From: Candidatus Wolframiiraptor gerlachensis | GTDB lineage: Archaea > Thermoproteota > Nitrososphaeria_A > Caldarchaeales > Wolframiiraptoraceae | Assembly: GCA_021323375.2 (NCBI GenBank) | Contig: JAJPCT020000022.1 | Location: 38,411 to 102,410 of the forward strand | Length of the DNA stretch: 64,000 nt | Direction of reading: 5' to 3' | Shown here: positions 41,624 to 49,389 of the stretch, piece after piece | Numbering within the stretch: the first letter of the stretch is position 1 | Layout: each line of letters begins with the position of its first letter | Translations under genes and position numbers: made by a program | Notes under the pieces: model-generated | Database searches by the model: none | Seen by the model: the letters and a program-made list of their open reading frames with translations, nothing else | What the model was told of the DNA's origin: nothing

Positions 41624-43111
41624 ATGATTGACTCGGGTCATCTGCTCCTCCAGTCTGTGGTCGCACCCCTTATTGCGTCGCCGATAGTCATGGTCTTGGG
41701 TAGGCGGCTTGGGAGAAGGGTTGGATGGATCGCGCTAATACCGCTTGCCTACTCCCTCTCATGCCTCCTCGCCGCCGGATATCTTGTCCACGTGTTCAGC
41801 TCCCCGCTCCAGGCAACCTATCCATGGGCACAGCTCCTCGGAGACATCATATTGTTCTTTGATGGGTTAAGCGGGGCCGTGGCCTTAACAATCGCCGCGG
41901 TCGGTATCCTTGCATGCATCTACTCGATCACCTACATGGATCTCCGGGATGGATGGGGTGGATACTTCTCCCTCTATCTCCTCTTCAACACAGGGATGCT
42001 CGGGACCGTGCTCTCCGTGAATCTCGCGATCTTCTTCCTCTTCCTCGAGCTCATGCTTGTATCATCATGGCTCTTGATAGCGGTTTGGGGCGAGGAGGAT
42101 AGATGGCGCGCCGCCCTCAAGTATTTCCTCTACACAGAGGTTGGGGCTCTAGCGATCCTAGCCGGCATAGGGTTAACATACTCAAACACAGGGACGCTAA
42201 ATATCCTCGAGCTCCCCTCTAGGGCCGCGGGCCTGAGCCAAGCCATCCTCTCCCTGATAGCCTCGCTCATGATCTTGGGGCTCCTCGTGAAGATGGCGAT
42301 CTTCCCGCTCCATTCATGGCTCCCGGATGCCTATGTCCAATCCCCGGCTCCTGTAACCGCGATATTCTCTGCCGGGACCGGGATAGGTGGATACGCCGCC
42401 TTAAGAGTGATCTACACCGCCTTCCCGCAGATAATGGGGCAGAGGGATTTCATGCTTGCGCTACTCATCCTAGCCCTAGTAACCATGATCTATGGCGGAT
42501 ATCTAGCCCTCGCGCAGAATAGGCTGAAGAGGCTCCTAGCATACTCGAGCATAAGCCAGATGGGCTACATGCTTCTCGGGATCGCGTCGGCATCTGCGAT
42601 CGGGGTGGCTGGAGCCATGCTAATATACGTGGCCCATAGCCTCTCAAAGGCCGCTCTCTTCATGATCTCCGGGATGCTCTCGAGAGCCATAGGCACGGAT
42701 AACTTGGATGAGCTCGGCGGCCTAGCCGGAAGAATGCGGGCCACTAGCATAGCGCTCATGATAGGGTTCCTGAGCCTGATGGGCTACCCACCCCTCCTAG
42801 GATTCTGGGGCGAGCTCTTCATCTTCGCCGGCTCAATATACACGGCGCTCCACTCATCCATAGATATGCCGAGGCTCGCGCTAACAATAATCGCGATAAT
42901 CTTCTCGCTGATCACGGCCGGGTATGGGCTCTGGGCTGTGAGGAGGAGCCTATTCGGCGAGGAGTCCGAGGCCGTGAGGAGGGCTGGAGCCGAGCCAAGG
43001 CTCATGCTATGTCCGATAATCGCTTCAGCAATACTCCTGGTGATCCTTGGAGTGTATCCGACGATGCTGACAAGCTTCCTAGAGGCTTTGGCCGCCCTCT
43101 TCCCCAGCTAG
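41624..43111 (+). CDS. Antiporter-like membrane subunit 3 (NuoN/NuoM-like)
   Basis: A 495-residue protein with about 14 helices. F-F-L-F-L-E-L-M-L-V-S-S-W holds the helix-5 Glu. F-P-L-H-S-W-L-P-D-A-Y-V-Q-S-P-A-P-V-T-A-I-F-S has the S-P-A-P-V-T-A form seen in NuoN and N-like subunits. The helix-12 Lys lies in H-S-L-S-K-A-A-L. It closes the operon, and its 3' end overlaps the convergent hypC by 33 nt. Assignment as N rather than M is uncertain. Confidence 0.88.
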   Translation: MIDSGHLLLQSVVAPLIASPIVMVLGRRLGRRVGWIALIPLAYSLSCLLAAGYLVHVFSSPLQATYPWAQLLGDIILFFDGLSGAVALTIAAVGILACIYSITYMDLRDGWGGYFSLYLLFNTGMLGTVLSVNLAIFFLFLELMLVSSWLLIAVWGEEDRWRAALKYFLYTEVGALAILAGIGLTYSNTGTLNILELPSRAAGLSQAILSLIASLMILGLLVKMAIFPLHSWLPDAYVQSPAPVTAIFSAGTGIGGYAALRVIYTAFPQIMGQRDFMLALLILALVTMIYGGYLALAQNRLKRLLAYSSISQMGYMLLGIASASAIGVAGAMLIYVAHSLSKAALFMISGMLSRAIGTDNLDELGGLAGRMRATSIALMIGFLSLMGYPPLLGFWGELFIFAGSIYTALHSSIDMPRLALTIIAIIFSLITAGYGLWAVRRSLFGEESEAVRRAGAEPRLMLCPIIASAILLVILGVYPTMLTSFLEALAALFPS

Positions 43112-43321
43112 GCTAATAGCCTCCTCAATTGCCTGCAACATCTCGAGAGCACTCCTCTCATCCAAGACCCTTATCGCGTATCCCGCGTGGACTAGGACGT
43201 AGTCGCCCACCTTCGCATCCACCATCGCTAGAATAACCTCCCTCCTAACACCGTTACCGAAGTCGACGACTCCGATATCCCCCCTTATCTCAACGACCTT
43301 GCCGGGTATAGCGTAGCACAT
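43079..43321 (-). CDS. hypC: Hydrogenase assembly chaperone HypC
   Basis: An 80-residue HypC/HupF protein. The essential Cys must directly follow the initiator Met, so I take the start at the internal ATG that gives M-C-Y-A-I-P-G-K-V; an upstream in-frame ATG would place the Cys at position 5. HypC shuttles the Fe(CN)2CO unit with HypD to the large subunit. It is the last gene of the leftward nickel cluster and is convergent with the hydrogenase operon it presumably serves. Confidence 0.93.
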   Translation of the reverse strand: MCYAIPGKVVEIRGDIGVVDFGNGVRREVILAMVDAKVGDYVLVHAGYAIRVLDERSALEMLQAIEEAISLAGEEGGQSL

Positions 43322-43357
43322 CCACACCATTGGTGATCCAGCGCCTATTAAGGAACA

Positions 43358-43765
43358 CTAGCGAATGGGCATTATCATGTAGGTCAGCTGCTTTATCTTG
43401 CCAGCCTCCCTCAGCCTCCTCACAAGCTCCTTAACCTCAAGAGCCCTCCCCCGGACAGCTATCACCAGCAGGCAATCCTCCCTCGAGAGATGTATGTGAA
43501 GTGCTGATGGTATGATGTTCAGGAAGTCGTGCTGCGCGTCGGTCAGCCTCTCCTCGATGCCATGCTCCTCATGCGAGTAATGGATTAGGATGGCGCCGGC
43601 AACCTCCTCATCCGCGATCCTCCAAGAATTCATGGTTATGAAATCCCTTACAGCTTCTTGGATCGCCTGAGACCTAGACCCTATACCGAGATCCCTAATT
43701 ATCCTGTCGAATGTTTTGAGGAGCTCCTCGGGAAAGGAGACGCCAGTCCTGACAATCCTCCCCAT
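43358..43765 (-). CDS. nikR: Nickel-responsive regulator NikR
   Basis: A 135-residue protein. It has an N-terminal ribbon-helix-helix DNA-binding domain (R-T-G-V-S-F-P-E-E-L-L near residue 6) and a C-terminal ACT-like nickel domain. The Ni(II) ligands of E. coli NikR (H76, H87, H89, C95) are matched in spacing by Q-H-D followed 11 residues later by H-I-H and then C after five more residues. It senses nickel excess and represses uptake genes. An inverted repeat surrounds its promoter, suggesting autoregulation. Confidence 0.95.
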   Translation of the reverse strand: MGRIVRTGVSFPEELLKTFDRIIRDLGIGSRSQAIQEAVRDFITMNSWRIADEEVAGAILIHYSHEEHGIEERLTDAQHDFLNIIPSALHIHLSREDCLLVIAVRGRALEVKELVRRLREAGKIKQLTYMIMPIR

Positions 43766-43770
43766 GATGC

Positions 43771-43808
43771 TGGGAATACCTCGCCCGACTCTTATAACGA
43801 TATTCCCA
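43771..43808. promoter_or_regulatory. Inverted repeat around the nikR promoter
   Basis: TGGGAATA at 43771-43778 and TATTCCCA at 43801-43808 form a perfect 8-bp inverted repeat with a 22-nt spacer. The spacer contains a minus-strand TATA-like GTTATAAG about 30 nt before the nikR start. Centre-to-centre spacing is 30 bp, so it is not the classic NikR arrangement. Confidence 0.4.
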
Positions 43809-43810
43809 TG

Positions 43811-44233
43811 TTACAGCTCCTCGGCAAGTTCCTCCTCGAAGAGGTCGACTAGCCTCATCCTCATTATCCTCCTCGCATCCTCCATAGAGTTCGGCGACCT
43901 CTCAAGCTCTGCTAGGATATTCTCCCTAACCCTGAGAACGAGCTTCCTAGACCCCAATGTAAAAACAGCTCCGAGCTCGCCGCCCTCCAAGATCTCTATA
44001 TTGAGTTTTCCAAGCGTGCAGCCAGTAGCATATTGGACTCCATCCGCGAAGCACGTGTACGGCGTCGAGGCCCTTGGAACCAGGATCCTCGCCCTCATCT
44101 CGAATGGATCATATCCGAGAGCCTCAATGGCTCTAAGCCCAGCCTTGAGCCCCAGAGCTAGGAATGGCCCTATGTGGCAGTGAAGCATTGAGGCCTCATC
44201 CAATATCTTGTCTAATATGCTTACGTGCCCCAT
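43811..44233 (-). CDS. FmdE-like protein in nickel cluster
   Basis: A 140-residue protein of the FmdE (formylmethanofuran dehydrogenase subunit E) family. H-C-H-I-G-P-F-L-A-L-G near residue 18 and F-A-D-G-V-Q-Y-A-T-G-C-T-L-G-K-L-N near 65 are the two family signatures with metal-binding His/Cys residues. The C-terminal zinc-ribbon of long FmdE proteins is absent. No formylmethanofuran dehydrogenase genes are nearby. Between a metal transporter and nikR it may act in nickel handling (inference). The ATG at 44233 overlaps the permease stop by 13 nt; a longer reading frame upstream lies inside the permease gene. Confidence 0.8.
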   Translation of the reverse strand: MGHVSILDKILDEASMLHCHIGPFLALGLKAGLRAIEALGYDPFEMRARILVPRASTPYTCFADGVQYATGCTLGKLNIEILEGGELGAVFTLGSRKLVLRVRENILAELERSPNSMEDARRIMRMRLVDLFEEELAEEL

Positions 44234-45054
44234 GATTGCCGCCTCCCCGAGGCCAGGCTCGCCCCCAGCTTTGAGTAGGCTGAGGCCGAGGCTAGCAGGA
44301 TCAACGCGGCTATTGTTATACATGATCCCGCCGGGAGATCATAAAGGAAGCTCATGGCGAGGCCCATTGAGGCTGAGGCTGACCCGATAATCCATGAGGA
44401 GGCGATTATCCCCTTCATGCTAGCCTGTAGCTGGAGCGAGGCCGCTGCGGGGACATAGAGTAGCGAGAAGACGAGGAAACCTCCCGTGATCCTGAGGGCT
44501 AGAGTTATCGTGGCCCCGGCGATAACCAGTATCACGTATTTGTATGCCTTGACATTAACACCCTCAGCCTCGGCGAGCTTGATATCGAAGAGTATCGAGC
44601 TTATCTTCCCCCAGAAGATCGCCAGAAATGCGATGATAATAATGGATGCTGTGAGGAGGTATGCTATGTATGTGGGCCTGATGGCGAGGATGCTTCCCCA
44701 GAGAAGCTGTCCAATGCTCTCGGTCATCAGAGCCGGGCCGGGCGCCGAGATTATGAAGATGAAGGTGAGGGCGTTGTAGAGGGAGAAGAGCGTCATCGAG
44801 ATTAGGTCGAGGGATACTCCGAGGTAGTCGGCCAACGGCCCCAGCATTATAGCGGTCATGATTGCGAAGAGCATCGCGAGGGAAGTCATATCCGCGCCGA
44901 GGACGAGGGCTAGCGCCGATCCAGCAAGCGCCGCGTGAGCCATCGAGAACGCCATCGTCATGAGCTTGAGCCTACCGCATAATGCCCCAACCGCTCCACA
45001 TAGCCCTCCAGCAAATACCCCGCCGATTATGGAGTTAATGAATAGCATGGACAT
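44221..45054 (-). CDS. Metal ABC transporter permease (ZnuB/MntB family)
   Basis: A 277-residue membrane protein with 8-9 helices of the ABC-3 family, which transports Zn, Mn or Fe in characterised systems. F-S-M-A-H-A-A-L-A-G near residue 36, A-E-A-E-G-V-N-V-K-A-Y near 165 and T-G-G-F-L-V-F-S-L-L-Y-V-P-A near 195 are family signatures. It overlaps the ATPase gene by 20 nt and the FmdE-like gene by 13 nt. Context (NikR, HypC, hydrogenase) suggests nickel as cargo, which would be unusual for this family. Confidence 0.88.
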   Translation of the reverse strand: MSMLFINSIIGGVFAGGLCGAVGALCGRLKLMTMAFSMAHAALAGSALALVLGADMTSLAMLFAIMTAIMLGPLADYLGVSLDLISMTLFSLYNALTFIFIISAPGPALMTESIGQLLWGSILAIRPTYIAYLLTASIIIIAFLAIFWGKISSILFDIKLAEAEGVNVKAYKYVILVIAGATITLALRITGGFLVFSLLYVPAAASLQLQASMKGIIASSWIIGSASASMGLAMSFLYDLPAGSCITIAALILLASASAYSKLGASLASGRRQSWGT

Positions 45055-45751
45055 CCCGCGCGATCACCCGCTCAATACGCCCATCCGCCATCCGGATAAT
45101 CATATCCGCATCAATATGCGAGTGATCGAGCTCATGGCTGACAAGCAGTATCGTGCATCCATCCTCCAAGAGGCTTGGAAAGATCTCTGAGACTATATGT
45201 GAGCGCGTCTCCTGGTCTATAGCGCTGAATGGCTCATCCAGTAGGAGCAGCTTTGGCTCCCGAGCGATCGCCCTCGCGAGCAACACCTTCTGCTGCTGCC
45301 CGCCACTAAGCTTCCCAAATGGCTTATCAGCATACTCCAGCATGCCGAGCATCTCGAGCGCGCGGTCAACCCTCTTCCAATCTCCCTCGGAGAGCCTGCC
45401 GGCAGGATTATTCGAGGCAAGTCCCATTGCAACGACCTCCCTAGCCGTGAATGGCTCCGCCGGGGGCTTCATGAAGTCCTGTGGGAGGTATGAGGATAAT
45501 GCTCTAGCCCTCGACGCCATCCTCGGGATCTCATATCCAAGGGTTACGACCCTGCCATTACGCGGCCTCAATAATCCTAGGATCGTCTCGAGGAGCGTTG
45601 TCTTTCCGGCCCCATTCGGCCCAACTATGAGCGCGAGAACCCCAGCCGGGATCCTTAGCGTGATATCCCTTATCGCAGGCCTCCTCTCGCCATAATAATA
45701 TGTCGAGACTGCTTCAAACTCAACAGCATAGCATTCTAGATTTTTCTCCAT
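45035..45751 (-). CDS. Metal ABC transporter ATPase
   Basis: A 238-residue ABC ATPase. Walker A is G-P-N-G-A-G-K-T-T near 43, the signature is L-S-G-G-Q-Q-Q-K near 142, Walker B is L-L-L-L-D-E-P near 162 and the switch His is in L-V-S-H-E. It is the ZnuC/MntA-type partner of the adjacent permease and overlaps the substrate-binding protein gene by 16 nt. Confidence 0.92.
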   Translation of the reverse strand: MEKNLECYAVEFEAVSTYYYGERRPAIRDITLRIPAGVLALIVGPNGAGKTTLLETILGLLRPRNGRVVTLGYEIPRMASRARALSSYLPQDFMKPPAEPFTAREVVAMGLASNNPAGRLSEGDWKRVDRALEMLGMLEYADKPFGKLSGGQQQKVLLARAIAREPKLLLLDEPFSAIDQETRSHIVSEIFPSLLEDGCTILLVSHELDHSHIDADMIIRMADGRIERVIARDVHAIH

Positions 45752-46698
45752 CTTCTCACCGCGAGATATGCTAGGATCATCGACTCGACCGCGGCTAGTG
45801 CCGCGAGGATGTAGCTTAGCGCGCGGTAGAGCTCGGCCTCGCCAACAGCCCTAGATAGCTCCCTCTTCACAGTGAGCATGTCCAAGGATCCCAGCATGCT
45901 TCCAGCATTCCTCTTGATCAGGTCTATTAGGGTTTTCGTCTCCGGGCTGCTTCCCGGGAAGTTTGATAGGACGACGTGGATAGCGCCGATCTCCCTCGCG
46001 ACTGTCTCACCGAGCTCGACCCCGCTCTGGAGATTACTAACGACAAGCGCCACATCATTCTCAACGCCAGCCTTCACGAGCCTCTCGATGTCGGCTGATG
46101 ATACCTTCTCCGGGGGGCCGAATGTATCGACAACCTCGAAGCCTAGCCACTCGACGAAAGCCCTCTGCCACTCCATCACGACCACCTTTATCGAGGATGT
46201 CCGCCTGCTCCTCGCCTCATCTATTATCTGCCGCGCGGCATCATCTAGCTCTCTGAGCCTCTGCTCAAGCCTAGCGGACACGTCAATGCCCAACTTGGAT
46301 TTTAGAGCCTCTGCAACCTCCTCATAATATCTTCTCGCTCCCTCAGGCGTGGACCATCCACCCGAGATCTTCACGAGCTCAGCCTTCGACCCCGAGGATT
46401 CATAGAGCTGGTTAAGCCAGCCCTCCATCCCATGATAGAAGATGAGGCTGGCCCTCGAGATCGCGTAAACATCGCTAGGCTTCACATCATAGTGTGCTGG
46501 GCAGATTGTTGGATTAACAAGGACAACGACCTCAACCTGGTCTCCTGCGAGATCTTCAACGATGCTGCCGAGGACACTGGTTGTCGCGACGATTAGAGGC
46601 TTCTCGCCCACAACAGGTTGAGTTGCTAGGAGCAAACCTGCGAGGACTAGGAGTATTAGCGATATGCTTAGAAGGGGGGTTCTATCTGGTAACACCAT
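45736..46698 (-). CDS. Metal-binding lipoprotein-like/anchored solute-binding protein (cluster A-I)
   Basis: A 320-residue protein with an N-terminal signal (about 8-30) and a C-terminal membrane helix (~290-312) that would tether it outside the cell. It has the ZnuA/TroA fold features: I-V-A-T-T-S-V-L-G-S-I-V near 38 and C-P-A-H-Y-D-V-K-P-S-D near 67, which provides the first His ligand. The usual second and third His positions read G-G-W-S-T-P-E-G and V-M-E-W-Q-R-A-F, so the canonical His set is not kept. The metal site therefore differs from zinc or manganese binders. First gene of the leftward nickel cluster. Confidence 0.82.
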   Translation of the reverse strand: MVLPDRTPLLSISLILLVLAGLLLATQPVVGEKPLIVATTSVLGSIVEDLAGDQVEVVVLVNPTICPAHYDVKPSDVYAISRASLIFYHGMEGWLNQLYESSGSKAELVKISGGWSTPEGARRYYEEVAEALKSKLGIDVSARLEQRLRELDDAARQIIDEARSRRTSSIKVVVMEWQRAFVEWLGFEVVDTFGPPEKVSSADIERLVKAGVENDVALVVSNLQSGVELGETVAREIGAIHVVLSNFPGSSPETKTLIDLIKRNAGSMLGSLDMLTVKRELSRAVGEAELYRALSYILAALAAVESMILAYLAVRRWRKI

Positions 46699-46705
46699 GA
46701 CTAAG

Positions 46706-46734
46706 TTATGGTAACACTCCGTATTTAACCATAA
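46706..46734. promoter_or_regulatory. Candidate NikR operator upstream of the metal transporter
   Basis: TTATGGT at 46706-46712 and ACCATAA at 46728-46734 form a perfect inverted repeat with a 15-nt spacer. Half-sites are 22 bp apart centre to centre, the same as the E. coli NikR operator. TGGTAACAC is also directly repeated 22 bp apart (46687 and 46709). A minus-strand TATA-like GTTAAATAC lies inside, so binding would block transcription. Confidence 0.45.
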
Positions 46735-46746
46735 AGCCGGAAATGT

Positions 46747-47226
46747 TCAGGATATTTCATATAGATATATCTTGTGTGGCCTGCCTGTAAAGAATGATCT
46801 TGTGGTTATTATCTCGGAGGGCTCTAGCCCTGGGATCGGAAAGTCGTGGCAGACTATTCTTGAGCCCCTCTTAAGCGAGAGGAGCCTCGGCTTAAGCGTT
46901 TTGAGGGTCTCAGGGAGGAGATAGAGCGTGATAACATCCGCCCCTGACAAGTTGAATTCATAGAGGTTTCCACGGATTATTCTCGCCCTATCGCTGAGGA
47001 GTCTTCCATGTATGATGTTCATGGATCTCTCATAGAGCTCTTTATCCAGCTCGACCCCAATAGCCCTGCAGCGATAATCCTCAGCCGCGGCCACTATTAT
47101 CCTGCCATCACCCGACCCGAGATCGATAAGAAGCTCATCAGGCCTAGGATCGGCTAACGACAGCATCTTCCTAACAATATCGATGGGTGAGGGGACGAAG
47201 GGTATTCTTCCCCCACCCTTCCTCAT
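46747..47226 (-). CDS. Small class I SAM-dependent methyltransferase
   Basis: A 159-residue protein with motif I I-D-L-G-S-G-D-G-R near residue 38 and the acidic G-V-E-L-D at strand 2. V-I-T-L-Y-L-L-P-E takes the motif IV position. L-K-P-R-L-L-S-L-K-R-G-S-R-I-V is the typical post-IV segment. The N-terminal F-V-P-S-P motif is shared with a group of small archaeal and bacterial methyltransferases that resemble protein lysine methyltransferases. Substrate unknown. The gene is separated from the metal transporter by its operator region. Confidence 0.8.
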   Translation of the reverse strand: MRKGGGRIPFVPSPIDIVRKMLSLADPRPDELLIDLGSGDGRIIVAAAEDYRCRAIGVELDKELYERSMNIIHGRLLSDRARIIRGNLYEFNLSGADVITLYLLPETLKTLKPRLLSLKRGSRIVCHDFPIPGLEPSEIITTRSFFTGRPHKIYLYEIS

Positions 47227-47288
47227 GCCGCTTATCTCAATCCAGCACCCCGCCTATAAACCTTGAGCAGTGCAGGATCCCCCAAGGC

Positions 47289-48191
47289 CTATCCATATGG
47301 CGAGAGCAACGCCGCGCCGGCAGTTATTAATATTATTCCCAGTATTGTCTCGAGGTTTGGCTTCTCCCTCAGCTTTACCGCGGCGATGATTCCGGCGAAT
47401 ACCGGCGTCGTCGCGGATAATGGGCCAACCACGTTAGCCCTCGCCAGATCCAGTCCTATCAAGTAGATCATGTCCCCGAAGCCGACCGCCAGCGTTCCCC
47501 CTATCGCCGCGAGAACCACCTCACCCCTTCTCATGCCAAGGATCGACTCCTTAGTATTCTTGGATAGTGCAGCGTATAGGCCAAGAAATGGGAGGATGAC
47601 CAGCATCCTGAAGAATGCTAGGAAGACCGGGTCAAGATATAGCATGACATGCTTAAACCATGCAACGCCAATCGCCCAGAATAGGGATGTTAGAAGGGAG
47701 GCGGTGAAGCCTATCCTGCTGCCCCCGCCTGAGCTCCCGGATTCCATGGATCGCGAGATGAGCCAGATGGCGGCGACAATCATGACCGTACCGAGAATAA
47801 TCCCGTAGCTGAATGGCTCGCCGAGAAACCAGATTGTTATGGGTAGGAGGAAGAGGGGGTAGGAGTATGCTATCGGGACTGCTCGCAAGACGCCTATACT
47901 TCTCAGCCCGAGGAAGTAGAGCGTGTCACCAATGAGCCATGAGATGAGTGATGCCCCGACAGCCTGGCCCGCGATGGCGATGTCCAGCTTGGAGAAGGAG
48001 TCTAGGCTGCCGGAGAGGAGCGTCATCAGGAATAGGAAGGCTGTGGCCGGGATGCTGCGGACGAGGTTCAGCCCGACAGGATCAACACTCCTCATGCTCT
48101 TCTTGTAGAAGCCAGCTCCAGCAGCCCAGCAGAAGGCCGCTAAAAGCGCCAGCGCCTCCCCAAGCATCTTAAAGATCCCGGATGAAGCCAT
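47289..48191 (-). CDS. EamA/DMT-superfamily transporter
   Basis: A 300-residue membrane protein with ten helices in two homologous EamA repeats (~5-140 and ~155-295). S-W-L-I-G-D-T-L-Y-F-L-G-L-R in the first half and V-G-F-G-D-M-I-Y-L-I-G-L in the second are equivalent loops, showing the internal duplication. The family exports amino acids, sugars or metabolites. I took the ATG at 48191 because the first helix follows directly; an in-frame ATG at 48221 would add ten residues. Confidence 0.85.
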   Translation of the reverse strand: MASSGIFKMLGEALALLAAFCWAAGAGFYKKSMRSVDPVGLNLVRSIPATAFLFLMTLLSGSLDSFSKLDIAIAGQAVGASLISWLIGDTLYFLGLRSIGVLRAVPIAYSYPLFLLPITIWFLGEPFSYGIILGTVMIVAAIWLISRSMESGSSGGGSRIGFTASLLTSLFWAIGVAWFKHVMLYLDPVFLAFFRMLVILPFLGLYAALSKNTKESILGMRRGEVVLAAIGGTLAVGFGDMIYLIGLDLARANVVGPLSATTPVFAGIIAAVKLREKPNLETILGIILITAGAALLSPYG

Positions 48192-48297
48192 AATATTAAC
48201 TGGCCAGCAACATGACCTCATCCTCCTCCAACATCTCTCTGCAAATTCGCTTAAATCACGCGCTCATCACATATCTTTCGGGAGGCGGCGTTAGTGT

Positions 48298-48996
48298 ATG
48301 GAGATTTATGTTGGGACCTCGGGCTGGATGTATGACTGGAATCTTGGTGGGAGCCTGGACTGGTATCTCGCGAACTCCGGGCTTAACGCCGTCGAGCTTA
48401 ATGCATCCTTCTATAGATTCCCATTCCCCTCTCAAGTCTCGAGCTGGGCAAGGAAGAATGGGATCAGGTGGGCTGTTAAGGTTCACAGAGCTATAACACA
48501 CATAAAAAGGCTCTCGGAAAATGCTCTCGAGACCTGGAGGAGGTTTCATGAGCTCTTCAAGCCGCTGAATGATCGCGTGGACTTCTATCTCTTCCAGATG
48601 CCGCCGAACTTCTCCGCCTCTGATGAGAATCTCATGAGGGTGCGGAGATTCTTCGCGGAGTCAGGGCTTGGTAGGAGGTTCGCGATAGAGTTTAGGCATG
48701 AGAGCTGGCTCAGTCGCGCGATCGCCGAGACTATAACGAGCATGGGGGCCACATATGTATCCATAGACTCTCCGATGGGCACGTTCATACACTCGAGCGA
48801 TGGCGTGATATATCTGAGGATGCATGGAAGGTCGGACTGGTACTCCCATGATTACTCGATGGAGGAGCTCTCAGAGCTGGTGGAGACGATATTCTCGCTC
48901 GAGCCTAGGAGGGTCTACGTATTCTTCAATAATGATCATTGGATGCTCGAGAATGCGAGGAGGATGCTGGGGCTGCTGAGGCGGGGACTCGGCTAA
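48298..48996 (+). CDS. DUF72 (YecE-like) TIM-barrel protein
   Basis: A 232-residue protein with the DUF72 opening V-G-T-S-G-W near residue 5, followed by E-L-N-A-S-F-Y-R-F-P, W-A-V-K-V, F-Q-M-P-P-N-F, A-I-E-F-R-H-E-S-W, Y-L-R-M-H-G-R and V-Y-V-F-F-N-N-D-H. All the family's conserved strands are present. The TIM-barrel family is widespread and of unknown biochemical function. It stands alone. Confidence 0.92.
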   Translation: MEIYVGTSGWMYDWNLGGSLDWYLANSGLNAVELNASFYRFPFPSQVSSWARKNGIRWAVKVHRAITHIKRLSENALETWRRFHELFKPLNDRVDFYLFQMPPNFSASDENLMRVRRFFAESGLGRRFAIEFRHESWLSRAIAETITSMGATYVSIDSPMGTFIHSSDGVIYLRMHGRSDWYSHDYSMEELSELVETIFSLEPRRVYVFFNNDHWMLENARRMLGLLRRGLG

Positions 48997-49029
48997 ACAG
49001 ATAATAGCCTCTTAGGAGTATGATAAGTT

Positions 49030-49314
49030 ATGGTCAAAGTAGTTAAGAGGGATGGAGGTGAAGAGGATTTCGTTCCTGAGAAGATCGTTGTGAGCTGCCT
49101 TAAGTCCGGCGCCACCCCGGAGGCCGCGAGGAAGATCGCGAAGATAATTGAGGGCAGGATTCTGGAGAGAGGGCTGGATAAGGTGAACGCCCTCGACCTG
49201 ACAAAATGGATACTCGAACTCCTCAGGAAGGAGAATGAGGAGTGGTATAGGAACTGGATAATATTCGATAAGGCCGTTAAGAGGCGAGATACGGAGAAGG
49301 AGTTAAAGAAGTAA
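49030..49314 (+). CDS. Stand-alone ATP-cone domain protein
   Basis: A 94-residue ATP-cone. V-V-K-R-D-G-G-E-E-D-F near the N-terminus, followed by I-V-V-S-C-L-K-S-G-A and the helix with A-R-K-I-A-K-I-I, is the nucleotide-binding module found in ribonucleotide reductases and NrdR. No NrdR zinc finger and no reductase gene are attached. It may be an ATP/dATP-responsive regulator, which is inference. Confidence 0.8.
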   Translation: MVKVVKRDGGEEDFVPEKIVVSCLKSGATPEAARKIAKIIEGRILERGLDKVNALDLTKWILELLRKENEEWYRNWIIFDKAVKRRDTEKELKK

Positions 49315-49389
49315 GGCGCTTCCGGAGGAAATGGGCAGCCATCACACATCTAGTTACATTTATATCCCAGGCTCCATAATAGCATTATC

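Noticed and set aside
33488..43111. Annotating the operon as NADH or F420H2 dehydrogenase (complex I/Fpo).
   Set aside because: The D-like subunit retains both nickel cysteine pairs, the B-like subunit has hydrogenase-type CxxC, maturation genes flank the operon, and no NuoEFG or FpoF-type input genes are present.
43811..44323. Longer start for the FmdE-like protein (170 codons).
   Set aside because: The extra N-terminus lies inside the permease coding region; ATG 44233 has a typical short overlap.
44221..46698. Naming the metal transporter znuABC.
   Set aside because: The solute-binding protein lacks the usual His ligands and the context is nickel-related, so a zinc symbol would mislead.
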